From NCBI GenBank assembly GCA_022340265.1, contig JAJDOH010000154.1:1-46946 (forward strand): a stretch of DNA of 46,946 nt. Reading direction: 5' to 3'. The position numbers were made by a program, and so were the translations under genes. Below, in pieces: positions 16,398 to 24,739 of this stretch. Source of the DNA: Deltaproteobacteria bacterium (GTDB lineage: Bacteria > Desulfobacterota > DSM-4660 > Desulfatiglandales > Desulfatiglandaceae). Position 1 is the stretch's first letter. The number at the start of each line of letters is the position of its first letter. A model generated the notes under the pieces. It searched no databases and had not been told where the DNA came from. It was given only the letters and a program-made list of their open reading frames with translations.

Positions 16398-18533
16398 TTA
16401 TTTTGACTCCTTATCAGTGGCCTCTTTTTTCCCATAGTAGCTTCGATACATGGCTTTGGTATCCGGGGTTCCGCCTGGGCGTTTTAGAAGATAAGACCCC
16501 ACACCGGTGATGACGGTAAATGCATTTCCAAAACCCCGAGTTTTCCAACGCCTGGGAGAAACCAGTGCATTTCCAAAAAGATACACCTGGGGTCCCAATT
16601 TACTCAGTCGGATGCCGAATTCCACATCCTCCATGAGAGGAATACACGGAAACAGCAGTTTGTCAGCAACGGATTTTCGTCTGAAAAACTGCACCTGATC
16701 CCCGAAACTGATGCCTAAGAAAGTCACACGCAAATCGTTTAGAAAATTGATCAGTCCAAGTTTCGGATCACGGCTTGCAAACAGACCGCCCAAAGCACCG
16801 CCGCAAAGACGCGGCTGTCTTTCAAGAACATCGCACATTCTGGTAAAGCCGGGCGCTTTTACCAGCGTATCCGCGTGAACCACCGCCACCAGATCACCCC
16901 TCGCTGCCTGAATACCTTTGCAGATCTGACCGCCCCTGCCACCGCCCTTTTTTAACGACCGCGCGTCTTCAAGAACCCGAGCGCCTGCTTCAAGAGCTCT
17001 TTTCCGGGTTCGATCCGAAGACCCACCGTCAATGACAATGGCTTCAGTGACGGCGTTGTCTTTCAACGCTTCCCCAACACAGGAAGCGACGTGTTCTTCT
17101 TCGTTCTGCGCTGGAATAACAACCGAAACCGTGCGAGGCGGATCGGTTTCCATTCCCGACCCGGCCTGTTTTACAAAAAACACCCCCTGCAGTATCAAGA
17201 GTCCATAAAACGGCACCCACTCGCACAGATATGCCCACAAAGGGAGTCGCCAGACACCCGTATGATGATAGAGGCCGTAGGTTACAAAATAAATGCCAAT
17301 GGTCAGACACAGAAGCATCCACGGCCTTGAAGGGTGCAGGACCAGAAAGGGAATTACCCAGCTGATGTACCAGAAATGGACCGTGGGCGCCAACAACAGG
17401 ATGCATGCCAGGATATAGAAACACCCTGAGACAGGATCATTACGGTAGCGGCTGTTTCTTTCCGGATGAAAATAAAAGAGGCCCCATATGAGCAACACCG
17501 CCAAAAAGACCTTACAGATCATTGTGGCCGGTTCAATCTCTCCCAATAAAACCCGGAGCAGCGCGTGTATCGAGCCGTTGAACGCAAAACTTTCACCGAA
17601 TTGCAGGATGCCCTGAAACATGCCATGAAGATTTTCAGTTGCAAAGGCCAGCGAAAACAATCCATAGGGAAGGAGGATCGCAACCAGTGCGATCCAGACA
17701 TGCCGGAAATTCTCACGGTTTATAAGAAATAAAACAGCCGGTAAGGACACGTACTTCACCTGGACGGAAAGCCCTGCCAGAAGAAACATCCACCCCCATT
17801 TTTTTCGGTCAAAAAAACAGATGGCGCCGGCCAGCAGAAAGCACTGAATCACATCAAAATGACCTTCAGCAGCAAATGCCCATAGGATGACCGGGTTAAA
17901 CGCGTACAGCGCCAGCCAGCGGAAATCGAGACGGCGGTGTGCCAGCAGAAAAGCCAGAAACGCCATGGTTCCCAGATCCAGCATCATCAGTGTACCCTTG
18001 ATGGCCAGCGGATGGTACCACAACTTTCCCAACAGGGAAAAAAGAGCGACCATCAGAGGGGGATAGGCGGCCGTCATATGGGGATGATTGATGTTTTCAT
18101 GAAAGGGATCCTGTTTTGCCACTGAATCTAAAAGCCGGTCATCGGGCGCATGATGGTATGGGCTGATCCCCCGGGCCAGGACGCGCCCTTCCCAAAGATA
18201 GCGGTTCATGTCATTGGAGGGCGCGTTGCCCAGCAGCATCAGGCGACAAATCAGGGCCACGGCGAATATGAAAAACAGTTTCTGCTTTCTAGAGAAAAAC
18301 CTTGGGAGCGTCAGGTGTATGGACATGCAGAAAAACCATTGAAAGGCAAACAGCAATATAAAATATCCGGCTGGAAGCGGCGCCATGGCCCTTCCCTGAA
18401 TCCATAAAGAACGTTCCATGGGCACCAGCCAAGCGTTTACGGCACAGGACAAAAGCAACAGGAGCGACAAAAAGCCGACGGGAGCGACACGCAAAAGAGA
18501 AGAAAGCATTGGCTGTTCATCAAGGTGCTTCAT
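16398..18533 (-). CDS. GT-C membrane glycosyltransferase fused to a GT2 glycosyltransferase
   Basis: A 711-residue two-part enzyme. Residues 1-455 form a polytopic membrane protein of the GT-C (GT87-like, polyprenyl-phosphate-dependent) kind, with the typical early loop NDMNRYLWEGRVLARGISPY and later NPVILWAFAAEGHFDV. Residues about 467-690 form a family-2 glycosyltransferase resembling TIGR04283: SVVIPAQNEEEHV, IDGGSSDRT, a Gly-rich GGGRGGQ loop, VVHADTLV as the DXD-like site and MEDVEFGIRL. A natural fusion suggests that the two steps act on the same lipid-linked sugar. The start overlaps the stop of the upstream Csl-like transferase as ATGA. Product glycan unknown. Confidence 0.88.
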   Translation of the reverse strand: MKHLDEQPMLSSLLRVAPVGFLSLLLLLSCAVNAWLVPMERSLWIQGRAMAPLPAGYFILLFAFQWFFCMSIHLTLPRFFSRKQKLFFIFAVALICRLMLLGNAPSNDMNRYLWEGRVLARGISPYHHAPDDRLLDSVAKQDPFHENINHPHMTAAYPPLMVALFSLLGKLWYHPLAIKGTLMMLDLGTMAFLAFLLAHRRLDFRWLALYAFNPVILWAFAAEGHFDVIQCFLLAGAICFFDRKKWGWMFLLAGLSVQVKYVSLPAVLFLINRENFRHVWIALVAILLPYGLFSLAFATENLHGMFQGILQFGESFAFNGSIHALLRVLLGEIEPATMICKVFLAVLLIWGLFYFHPERNSRYRNDPVSGCFYILACILLLAPTVHFWYISWVIPFLVLHPSRPWMLLCLTIGIYFVTYGLYHHTGVWRLPLWAYLCEWVPFYGLLILQGVFFVKQAGSGMETDPPRTVSVVIPAQNEEEHVASCVGEALKDNAVTEAIVIDGGSSDRTRKRALEAGARVLEDARSLKKGGGRGGQICKGIQAARGDLVAVVHADTLVKAPGFTRMCDVLERQPRLCGGALGGLFASRDPKLGLINFLNDLRVTFLGISFGDQVQFFRRKSVADKLLFPCIPLMEDVEFGIRLSKLGPQVYLFGNALVSPRRWKTRGFGNAFTVITGVGSYLLKRPGGTPDTKAMYRSYYGKKEATDKESK

Positions 18534-20014
18534 CTTGAGACGCCCGAGGCATGTGCCAGCGTCAGCAGACCGACGAATAGAAACCCGGCGGCATAGGCTG
18601 CCAGAAACGGCCCCACCAGATATTTTCCGGCCGCCAGATAATAACCAAGGGAACCCGCACAGTAAATACCCAGGATGATCTCCAGAAACCCGGACCAGGG
18701 AAGTCTGATGCGATACGGCATGAATTCTCTGTCCCCTTTTTTGGGCGTTCTGACGAACGGGCTTTCATGACCCATCAGGGCTTCCAGAACCGCACGGGTG
18801 TTACTTATGGCAATGCCGATGCCCACCGCCACGAGAAATGGGAGATAAACTACGCGCCCCAGCCAGTCTTTTTCATAGGAAGCCCGCTGACTGATCAGGT
18901 ACAGGGTGCTCGGGGCTGCCATGGCCATTGCCAGCAAAAGAGCAAGTGCCCAAAATGCCGGCGGATTAAGAAACAATTTCAGCATCAAGAGGACCGGAAG
19001 CGCCAGAACGGCCATCATCACCATCAATGGATGTACCAGATAATGGGTCAGATGAAAAAAGGCTTCCACCTTTTTGAAGACGGATATGTTGGACGCAAGG
19101 ATTCCGGGAAGGAGTTTCAGCGCCGTTTGGATCGAGCCTTTTGCCCATCTGAACTGCTGGCTTTTGAACGCCCCCACATCCTCCGGAATTTCAGCCGGAA
19201 CAACCACATCCGGCACATACAGGGTGTGCCATCCACGAAACTGAACCCGATAGGAAAGGTCCATGTCTTCCGTCAGGGTATCCCACTGCCATCCGCCGCT
19301 TTCCTCGATGGCTTCTTTTCGCCAGACGCCCGCCGTCCCGTTAAAATTCATGAACAATCCGCTCCAGTTCCGTGCCGATTGTTCGATCATGAAATGCCCG
19401 TCGATGCCGATGGACTGAACGCGGGTAAGCAGGGACCTTTCTTGGTTCAAATGTCCCCACCGGGCTTGCAGCAGCCCCAGGCGCTCATCCTCCAGAAAAA
19501 AGGGGACAATTCTTTGCAGATAATCCTTTGGAGGTACAAAATCGGCATCAAATATGGCGATCAATGCCCCCCGGGCGGACTTCAGACCTTCTGCTAGCGC
19601 ACCTGCCTTAAACCCTTCTCTGCTTTTTCTGCGAATAACCCGAATATCATAACCTTCTTTTCGAAGTTCATGGGCCGTTTGGTCAATCAAACCACTGGTT
19701 TCATCCGTCGAATCATCCAGCACCTGTACTTCGTGCCTCCCTTTGGGATACGCCATGGAGGCCACCGCCCGCATGACCCGTGGCGCCACATTGTATTCAT
19801 TGTAAATCGGAATCTGGGTGGTGACTTTTGGCCAGAAAACGGCGTGTTTTAAAGAGGAATATCTTTTTAAAATGCAGTTTCGCCTGATTTCCGCACGTTG
19901 CTTTCCTTTCTGAAAAAGAAACACCATCAGATAGCAGTTCAATCCGTAAACCATTAGAATGAGCGCCGTCAAAAAATAAAATCCGATGACGAGGTATGAA
20001 ATGAAAGTTCCCAC
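18530..20014 (-). CDS. Processive family-2 glycosyltransferase (cellulose-synthase-like)
   Basis: A 494-residue membrane enzyme with two N-terminal helices (about 5-35), a cytoplasmic GT2 domain and four or five C-terminal helices. It has the full D,D,D,QxxRW set of processive beta-glycosyltransferases: LDDSTDE (Asp100/101), FDADF (156-158), TEDMDL (Asp250) and QQFRW (286-290). The layout and length are close to glucomannan-synthase-like CslA proteins and bacterial relatives. It is first in a minus-strand operon with the GT-C/GT2 fusion, implying an exported or lipid-linked polysaccharide. The 3' neighbours are exported rhodaneses, an odd pairing. Confidence 0.92.
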   Translation of the reverse strand: MGTFISYLVIGFYFLTALILMVYGLNCYLMVFLFQKGKQRAEIRRNCILKRYSSLKHAVFWPKVTTQIPIYNEYNVAPRVMRAVASMAYPKGRHEVQVLDDSTDETSGLIDQTAHELRKEGYDIRVIRRKSREGFKAGALAEGLKSARGALIAIFDADFVPPKDYLQRIVPFFLEDERLGLLQARWGHLNQERSLLTRVQSIGIDGHFMIEQSARNWSGLFMNFNGTAGVWRKEAIEESGGWQWDTLTEDMDLSYRVQFRGWHTLYVPDVVVPAEIPEDVGAFKSQQFRWAKGSIQTALKLLPGILASNISVFKKVEAFFHLTHYLVHPLMVMMAVLALPVLLMLKLFLNPPAFWALALLLAMAMAAPSTLYLISQRASYEKDWLGRVVYLPFLVAVGIGIAISNTRAVLEALMGHESPFVRTPKKGDREFMPYRIRLPWSGFLEIILGIYCAGSLGYYLAAGKYLVGPFLAAYAAGFLFVGLLTLAHASGVSR

Positions 20015-20216
20015 AATGCATCCTTAAAAAATACCGGCAGGGCGGCACCATAAAGCGGAATTAACGATCGTATTTTTCCTTTCAATCGGATAATACAATA
20101 ATATCAAGTGGATGATTATTATATTCCACCCACATGAATTATCAAGGGAAACCGGAATCCCGTATTGAAAAAGAGACGGGTTGTTCCCTTCTTATCCCCA
20201 TTATCCCACAATCTGA

Positions 20217-20269
20217 ATTATCCACATTTTGGTCATAAATGTTGACTTCAAATGAAACTCATGGATAAT
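20217..20269 (+). promoter_or_regulatory. Promoter inside an inverted repeat, upstream of the GNAT gene
   Basis: TTGACT (20242-20247) and GATAAT (20264-20269) at 16 bases form a good sigma-70-type promoter. It is bracketed by an inverted repeat, ATTATCCA (20217-20224) and TGGATAAT (20262-20269). The left arm includes a perfect DnaA-box consensus TTATCCACA (20218-20226), with two TTATCCC motifs just before it (20192 and 20201). The rest of the gap between 20015 and 20360 is AT-rich and holds nothing else recognised. Confidence 0.55.
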
Positions 20270-20360
20270 CGAATCATAAAGCGTCTCTAAGCGGGCAGCA
20301 GAGTTCTACTTTCCCTGTTGCGTTTCAACAAGAAGGCAATTGCCAAAAAAGGAGGCCCCC

Positions 20361-20813
20361 ATGAAAGAGAGTACCGTCAAAATCAGGCTCATGAAGGCTG
20401 AAGATTATGATGCCGTGGTCAGGATCGACGAGAAAGTCCTCAAAACTTCCCGGCCGGAATATTATAATATGAAATTTGAAAAGCTGTTTCAAACCAAAGA
20501 CTACCTGCCCGTCTCACTGGTGGCCGAGGATGAAAACGGGACGGTGGTGGGGTTCGCCATGGGTGAAACCTACATGGGAGAATACGGCATTTTCGAGGGA
20601 GCGGCAACCCTGGACACCATCGGAGTTGATCCCCATTACCAGCAAAAAGGCATCGGTGAGCAGCTAATTAATGAGTTTCTCGAGCATTTGAAGAGCCTTG
20701 GTGTGGAGAAAATCAGCACTCTCGTGGCCTGGAATAACTCCGACCTGATCCATTTTTTCAGTGCAAACCAATTCGCCCCTTCAAAAACCATTTATTTGGA
20801 AAGAAGGGTTTGA
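20361..20813 (+). CDS. GNAT-family N-acetyltransferase
   Basis: A 150-residue acetyltransferase. The N-terminal VKIRLMKAEDYDAVVRIDEKVL is the usual first strand and helix; TLDTIGVDPHYQQKGIGEQLINEFLEHLKSLG contains motif A with the acetyl-CoA-binding Q-x-x-G-x-G pattern (QQKGIG). NNSDLIHFFSANQFAPSKTIYLER is the usual motif B end. Substrate unknown. The ATG is set by GGAGG five bases upstream; the frame continues upstream to a TTG without such a site. It is a single gene with its own promoter; the 3' end faces the hydrolase gene 30 bases away. Confidence 0.9.
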   Translation: MKESTVKIRLMKAEDYDAVVRIDEKVLKTSRPEYYNMKFEKLFQTKDYLPVSLVAEDENGTVVGFAMGETYMGEYGIFEGAATLDTIGVDPHYQQKGIGEQLINEFLEHLKSLGVEKISTLVAWNNSDLIHFFSANQFAPSKTIYLERRV

Positions 20814-20843
20814 AGGGGTCTTTTTCGGTTTGCTTCCCCTCAT

Positions 20844-21560
20844 TTATCTGAGGGCTTTTATCAGGGCTTCGGCAAGTACCTCGGGATGGGTGAAGAGTGT
20901 TTCATGGCCGCCATCCAATTCTACGACATCATGCTCTCCCAGCCCTTGCGCCATACCCAGGTAGGCCCCCGGCGGCAGAGACGTGTCATCCTTGCAGAAC
21001 ACGACCGTCTTCGGAATGGCCAGCGCATCAAACTCACCCGTGCTTACAGGCGTTGTAAATAAAGCCACGGGCTGGGGAACCAACCGGGTGATCAATGCAT
21101 CCTGGACTTCCGGCACAGCATCCGCCATCAGTTCGTTTCGAACAAAATCTTCGAGTACCGGGACACAGTTTTCAGGACTCGCCTCGGCAGCAGCGGTCAT
21201 GCCTTCAGCCACCTCGGGCGGCACCAGATCGAACTGTGCCTTTCCGTCGGGAAGAATAAAGGCGTTGTGAAAAATCAACTGGGATATTTTTTCTGAAACC
21301 TTGGGTGCCGCCGCCTGCATCATAAAACCGGCGCTGGAATGGCCCACCAGAACCACCGGCATGGGTTGTCGCTCCAATACGCGGACGATACCGTTCACAT
21401 AGTCCTCAAATCGGATACCGGATCGCTCGTCTTTCGGCCCATGCCCCGGCATGGTGGGTGCCTCCGCCGTATGCCCGGCTTTTTCCAACGCTTTGATCAC
21501 CCCATCCCAGCACCAGCCGCCATGCCAGGCCCCATGCAACAATACAAAATGTTTCGCCAT
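20844..21560 (-). CDS. Alpha/beta hydrolase (methylesterase/EstC-like)
   Basis: A 238-residue alpha/beta hydrolase of the compact methylesterase/hydroxynitrile-lyase-like type. FVLLHGAWHGGWCWDGVIKALEKAGH at the start forms the oxyanion-loop HG; VLVGHSSAGFM holds the nucleophile Ser in GHSSAG; the CKDD stretch probably holds the acid and ELDGGHETLF the catalytic His. No signal peptide, so it should be cytoplasmic. The start was chosen at this ATG because GGAAGGAG lies about eight bases upstream and the hydrolase fold begins at once; the open frame extends 43 residues further into the upstream gene's end. It follows the M16 peptidase gene after 28 bases and may share its transcript. Confidence 0.9.
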   Translation of the reverse strand: MAKHFVLLHGAWHGGWCWDGVIKALEKAGHTAEAPTMPGHGPKDERSGIRFEDYVNGIVRVLERQPMPVVLVGHSSAGFMMQAAAPKVSEKISQLIFHNAFILPDGKAQFDLVPPEVAEGMTAAAEASPENCVPVLEDFVRNELMADAVPEVQDALITRLVPQPVALFTTPVSTGEFDALAIPKTVVFCKDDTSLPPGAYLGMAQGLGEHDVVELDGGHETLFTHPEVLAEALIKALR

Positions 21561-21588
21561 TTTTTCTTCTCCTTCCTTTCCTGAAAAA

Positions 21589-24522
21589 TCAGAGAACCTT
21601 AACCTGCTTGAGCCAACCCGGCCGCTCCTTTTCCGCCGCCTCGATGGCGGTGGAAGAACCCAGGACCTTGACCACGCCTTCTCTCGCAACAGCCTTCAGA
21701 ATCCGGCCCATGGACTTGAAATTTGACGGTGAAGTCCCCAGCAATTCTTCCCGCATTTGCTGCCGCAGGGCTTCCGTATCCATCGTCAGATGACGAATCA
21801 TGGACACATATCCTTTGGCATCCGGCAGCATATGGCTGTCCAGATCTCCAATGGCGCCAATAATGCTTTTGGTCAATTCCTCTTCCGAAAGGGTTTCCTT
21901 CTCGAGAAATTGTGCGGACCGGTCAAATATATCCAGCGTTCGCATCAGGTTCGGATCCCGGTACGATACAAAGGTCAACACCCCCGAAATACGATCCAGC
22001 AGACAGAAGGCGCCATAGGCGCCCCCCTGAACACGAATGCGATCCCACAGCCAGGCGTTGCGAATATACCGTGTAATGGCCAGGGCCGAACCATGAAATT
22101 CATATCCCAAGGCCTTAAGGTCCGCTCCTTTGCCCACATAGTTCACCTGAGATGGGATCGTCATCCCTTCAGAGAGCGGTTTGCTGCGGTCCGGCCAATC
22201 CGTCTTCACGGTATCGAGCCGGGTATCCGGTGCTTCAGGCAGAGAAACGAGCAACCGGCGCAAGAGTGGTTCAAACCGGCTCCATCCGGAGGCATCTATG
22301 GTGATATTGGCCAGCGTGCAGTTTCGGTTCACCAGGATTCGGTGCATTTCCTCCAAAACCGCAAGAACCCGCGGCCAGTCTTCTTCAACGTCCCGGGCCA
22401 ATTGCCGGACAAAAAAGAGGTAGCTGACACCTCCCATTTGTTCGGACGCCCAATGGGACCTGGAGAAATGGGATTTCAGCCGTTGATTCACCACCTGATG
22501 ACCTGTGGGTATCAGTTTCTGCTCGACACGGGCCTTTTCTTCCAGAACCATTTGCCTGAAACGGTCACGGTCATTCAATTTGACCGTAAGCAACACATCT
22601 TCAAAAATTTCCGCCAGCGCATCGGCCTGGTGGATCATGGCTTTTCCCCTGAGAAAAAGCCAGGCGGCACTTTCATCCGTTCCCTGCACATCCGATGTGA
22701 AAGGTGCGGGACGAATACCCCCCGTTTTTTGGCTGATGCGCTGCGACAGCGATACAAAATCCTCTTTTTCCGTCCCCATTTCAACAAAAGCCCGACCCAG
22801 AAGCGGAACATAGGGCACATATTCAGACGGCAAAGCTTGAAGGTTAAACCCCAGATCCACATAAATAATACCGTTTGTAAACAGATCGTGGAAAAGCATC
22901 GGCATACCCTTCTCGTCCATTTGAACCATGGGGATCGGCTTGTTCTGCTTCTCCAGGTCTTTCAACTTCAGCATGGGAATGGTGGCAAGGGCTTCGGGGG
23001 GATCCGGTTTTTCCTGCAGACGTTTCAATTCCAAGGTGTTTTCCCGGACCGCATCCAGTGTTTTTTCATCCATGCCGGCTTTGGTTTCAAGAAGCGTGCT
23101 TTTTTCTGCATCCGCTTCTCTTTTTCTCAGGTTCGCATCCGGTTCCAGCACCAGCGTGGTTCGGTGGGGATTTGAAAGAAATGCCGTCTCAATAAGTCCT
23201 TCAAAATACCCGGGGTCAGATGCAATTTGCTTTTTCAGCCGTTCCAGAGGACCCTCAAAAGCCAGGAGGCTCAGTGGATCTCCATCATAAAGCCAGGTGG
23301 TGAGAGACCGCAGCATCATGGAAAGACCCCTGGGAAAGTTGCCGGAGTTATTCTCCCGCAGACGAAATTCAATGGTGTTGAGGGCCGCCTCCACTGTACG
23401 GGGATCAATACCCGAACGGCTGAGCGATTCAAGGGTTTCCAGGATCAGACTTTCGATTTTATGCGCATCATTTGTTTTGATCCCTTTGAGGCCGGTAGAA
23501 AAGCTCATCTGCCGAAGTTCGGTTTCCAGCCCGCCGCCGGTGATATCTTCTCCCAGTCCCGAGTCGATCAGAGCCTTTCTTAAAGGAGATGCGGGCATTC
23601 CCAGCAGGATATACTCCAGAGCGCGCAAAGAAAAATTGGCATCCACGCGGGTTGTCTCCTCCAGCAGCCAGTTCACGGTGATCATACCTTTGGCTTCCGG
23701 CTCATCCGTTTCACTCCCCATGTATGGGCGAACCATTTTCTTAGGCTTATCAAAGGGCGATTGCAGCTTCACACTTGAATCCACCGAAACAGCTTCAAAA
23801 TCCTTCAGAACGGACGCCAGGCGGATCAGGCGTTCTTCAGGATCATCATCTCCATAAAAAAAGATCCGTGCATTGGACGGGTGATAATACCGCTTGTGAA
23901 AAGCATGGAACTGCTCATAGGTGAGATGGGGAATCTCCTTGGGATCTCCTCCGGAGTCGAGGCCATAGGCATTGTCCGGAAACAGAGATTGAAGGGAATA
24001 CTCTGAGAGCACATTATCCGGTGAAGAGTAAGCCCCTTTCATTTCGTTAAAAACGACCCCTCTATAAACCATTTCCGCTTCTTTCTCCGCCAGTTCGAAA
24101 TGCCACCCTTCCTGCTGAAAGATGGCGGGCGTGATTCTGGGATAGAATACCGCATCCAGATAGACATCCATGAGGTTGTAAAAATCCTGAAGATTCTGGC
24201 TGGCCACCGGATAACAGGTCTTGTCCGGATAGGTAAAGGCGTTGAGAAAAGTCTGGAGCGACCCTTTTAAAAGCTCCACAAAGGGTTCCTTAACCGGGTA
24301 TTTTCTGGATCCGCAGAGAACGGAATGCTCCAAGATATGGGCCACTCCGGTGGAATCAAAGGGGGGGGTACGAAAGGTAATGCCGAAGACCTTGTTTTCG
24401 TCATCAGCCATCATGGACAGAATCTCGGCTCCGGTCTTCTTGTGGCGGTACAGGTGAGCCTCGGTTTTCAGCTCGGCTATGGCCTGTTTTTTGATCAATT
24501 CAAATGCGTTCTGTGCTTTCAT
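21589..24522 (-). CDS. M16C metallopeptidase (presequence protease/PreP-like)
   Basis: A 977-residue zinc peptidase of the M16C family, related to mitochondrial and chloroplast PreP, which degrade peptides and transit sequences. The inverted zinc motif HILEH (62-66) lies in FDSTGVAHILEHSVLCGSRKYPVKEPF, with VVFNEMKGAYSSPDN carrying the third zinc ligand Glu some 80 residues later. The second half contains the M16C-associated domain. Length matches the family. No signal peptide, so cytoplasmic peptide turnover is likely. The start is set by GGAGGAG three bases upstream of this ATG; the frame is open 30 residues further, overlapping a possible small gene. Confidence 0.93.
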   Translation of the reverse strand: MKAQNAFELIKKQAIAELKTEAHLYRHKKTGAEILSMMADDENKVFGITFRTPPFDSTGVAHILEHSVLCGSRKYPVKEPFVELLKGSLQTFLNAFTYPDKTCYPVASQNLQDFYNLMDVYLDAVFYPRITPAIFQQEGWHFELAEKEAEMVYRGVVFNEMKGAYSSPDNVLSEYSLQSLFPDNAYGLDSGGDPKEIPHLTYEQFHAFHKRYYHPSNARIFFYGDDDPEERLIRLASVLKDFEAVSVDSSVKLQSPFDKPKKMVRPYMGSETDEPEAKGMITVNWLLEETTRVDANFSLRALEYILLGMPASPLRKALIDSGLGEDITGGGLETELRQMSFSTGLKGIKTNDAHKIESLILETLESLSRSGIDPRTVEAALNTIEFRLRENNSGNFPRGLSMMLRSLTTWLYDGDPLSLLAFEGPLERLKKQIASDPGYFEGLIETAFLSNPHRTTLVLEPDANLRKREADAEKSTLLETKAGMDEKTLDAVRENTLELKRLQEKPDPPEALATIPMLKLKDLEKQNKPIPMVQMDEKGMPMLFHDLFTNGIIYVDLGFNLQALPSEYVPYVPLLGRAFVEMGTEKEDFVSLSQRISQKTGGIRPAPFTSDVQGTDESAAWLFLRGKAMIHQADALAEIFEDVLLTVKLNDRDRFRQMVLEEKARVEQKLIPTGHQVVNQRLKSHFSRSHWASEQMGGVSYLFFVRQLARDVEEDWPRVLAVLEEMHRILVNRNCTLANITIDASGWSRFEPLLRRLLVSLPEAPDTRLDTVKTDWPDRSKPLSEGMTIPSQVNYVGKGADLKALGYEFHGSALAITRYIRNAWLWDRIRVQGGAYGAFCLLDRISGVLTFVSYRDPNLMRTLDIFDRSAQFLEKETLSEEELTKSIIGAIGDLDSHMLPDAKGYVSMIRHLTMDTEALRQQMREELLGTSPSNFKSMGRILKAVAREGVVKVLGSSTAIEAAEKERPGWLKQVKVL

Positions 24523-24739
24523 GAGCTCCTCCAGGCGACGCAGTAGGTTTTCCGCGAGGTTCCTTTTTGTATCGGATGACCTGGTATGCCATAAAAGCCA
24601 GGAAAATGACAAGCCCTATATAATTCAGCCGACCGTCCACCCAGATCAGCAGGACGGCTGATTGGAACAATCGTCTTACACGAGGCCAATTAAACGGGGT
24701 GAGGCACTTTTGTCGTACCCATATTCGTTTCCATGGCAT
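24500..24739 (-). CDS. Possible small single-pass membrane protein
   Basis: A 79-residue frame between xseA and the M16 peptidase. Its ATG shares one base with the xseA stop (TGATG), a common coupling arrangement, and its end overlaps the start of the next gene by about 23 bases. The chain has a basic N-terminus, a hydrophobic segment LNYIGLVIFLAFMAYQVIRY and a basic tail, giving a plausible membrane topology. I recognise no family. It is not XseB, which is soluble and helical. It could be a chance frame. Confidence 0.35.
   Translation of the reverse strand: MPWKRIWVRQKCLTPFNWPRVRRLFQSAVLLIWVDGRLNYIGLVIFLAFMAYQVIRYKKEPRGKPTASPGGAHESTERI

Noticed and set aside
18767-19597. Plus-strand frame of 276 codons antisense to the Csl-like glycosyltransferase
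   Set aside because: Composition is His/Gln/Lys-rich, no ribosome binding site is present, and the opposite strand carries all catalytic motifs of the transferase.
20192-20269. A replication origin at the DnaA-box-like cluster
   Set aside because: There is no dnaA, dnaN, gidA or similar neighbour, no clear unwinding element, and only one perfect box.
21757-23175. Long plus-strand frame of 472 codons antisense to the M16 peptidase
   Set aside because: It is a shadow of the real gene: composition is His/Gln/Pro-rich and unprotein-like, there is no family match, and the other strand has complete M16C motifs.
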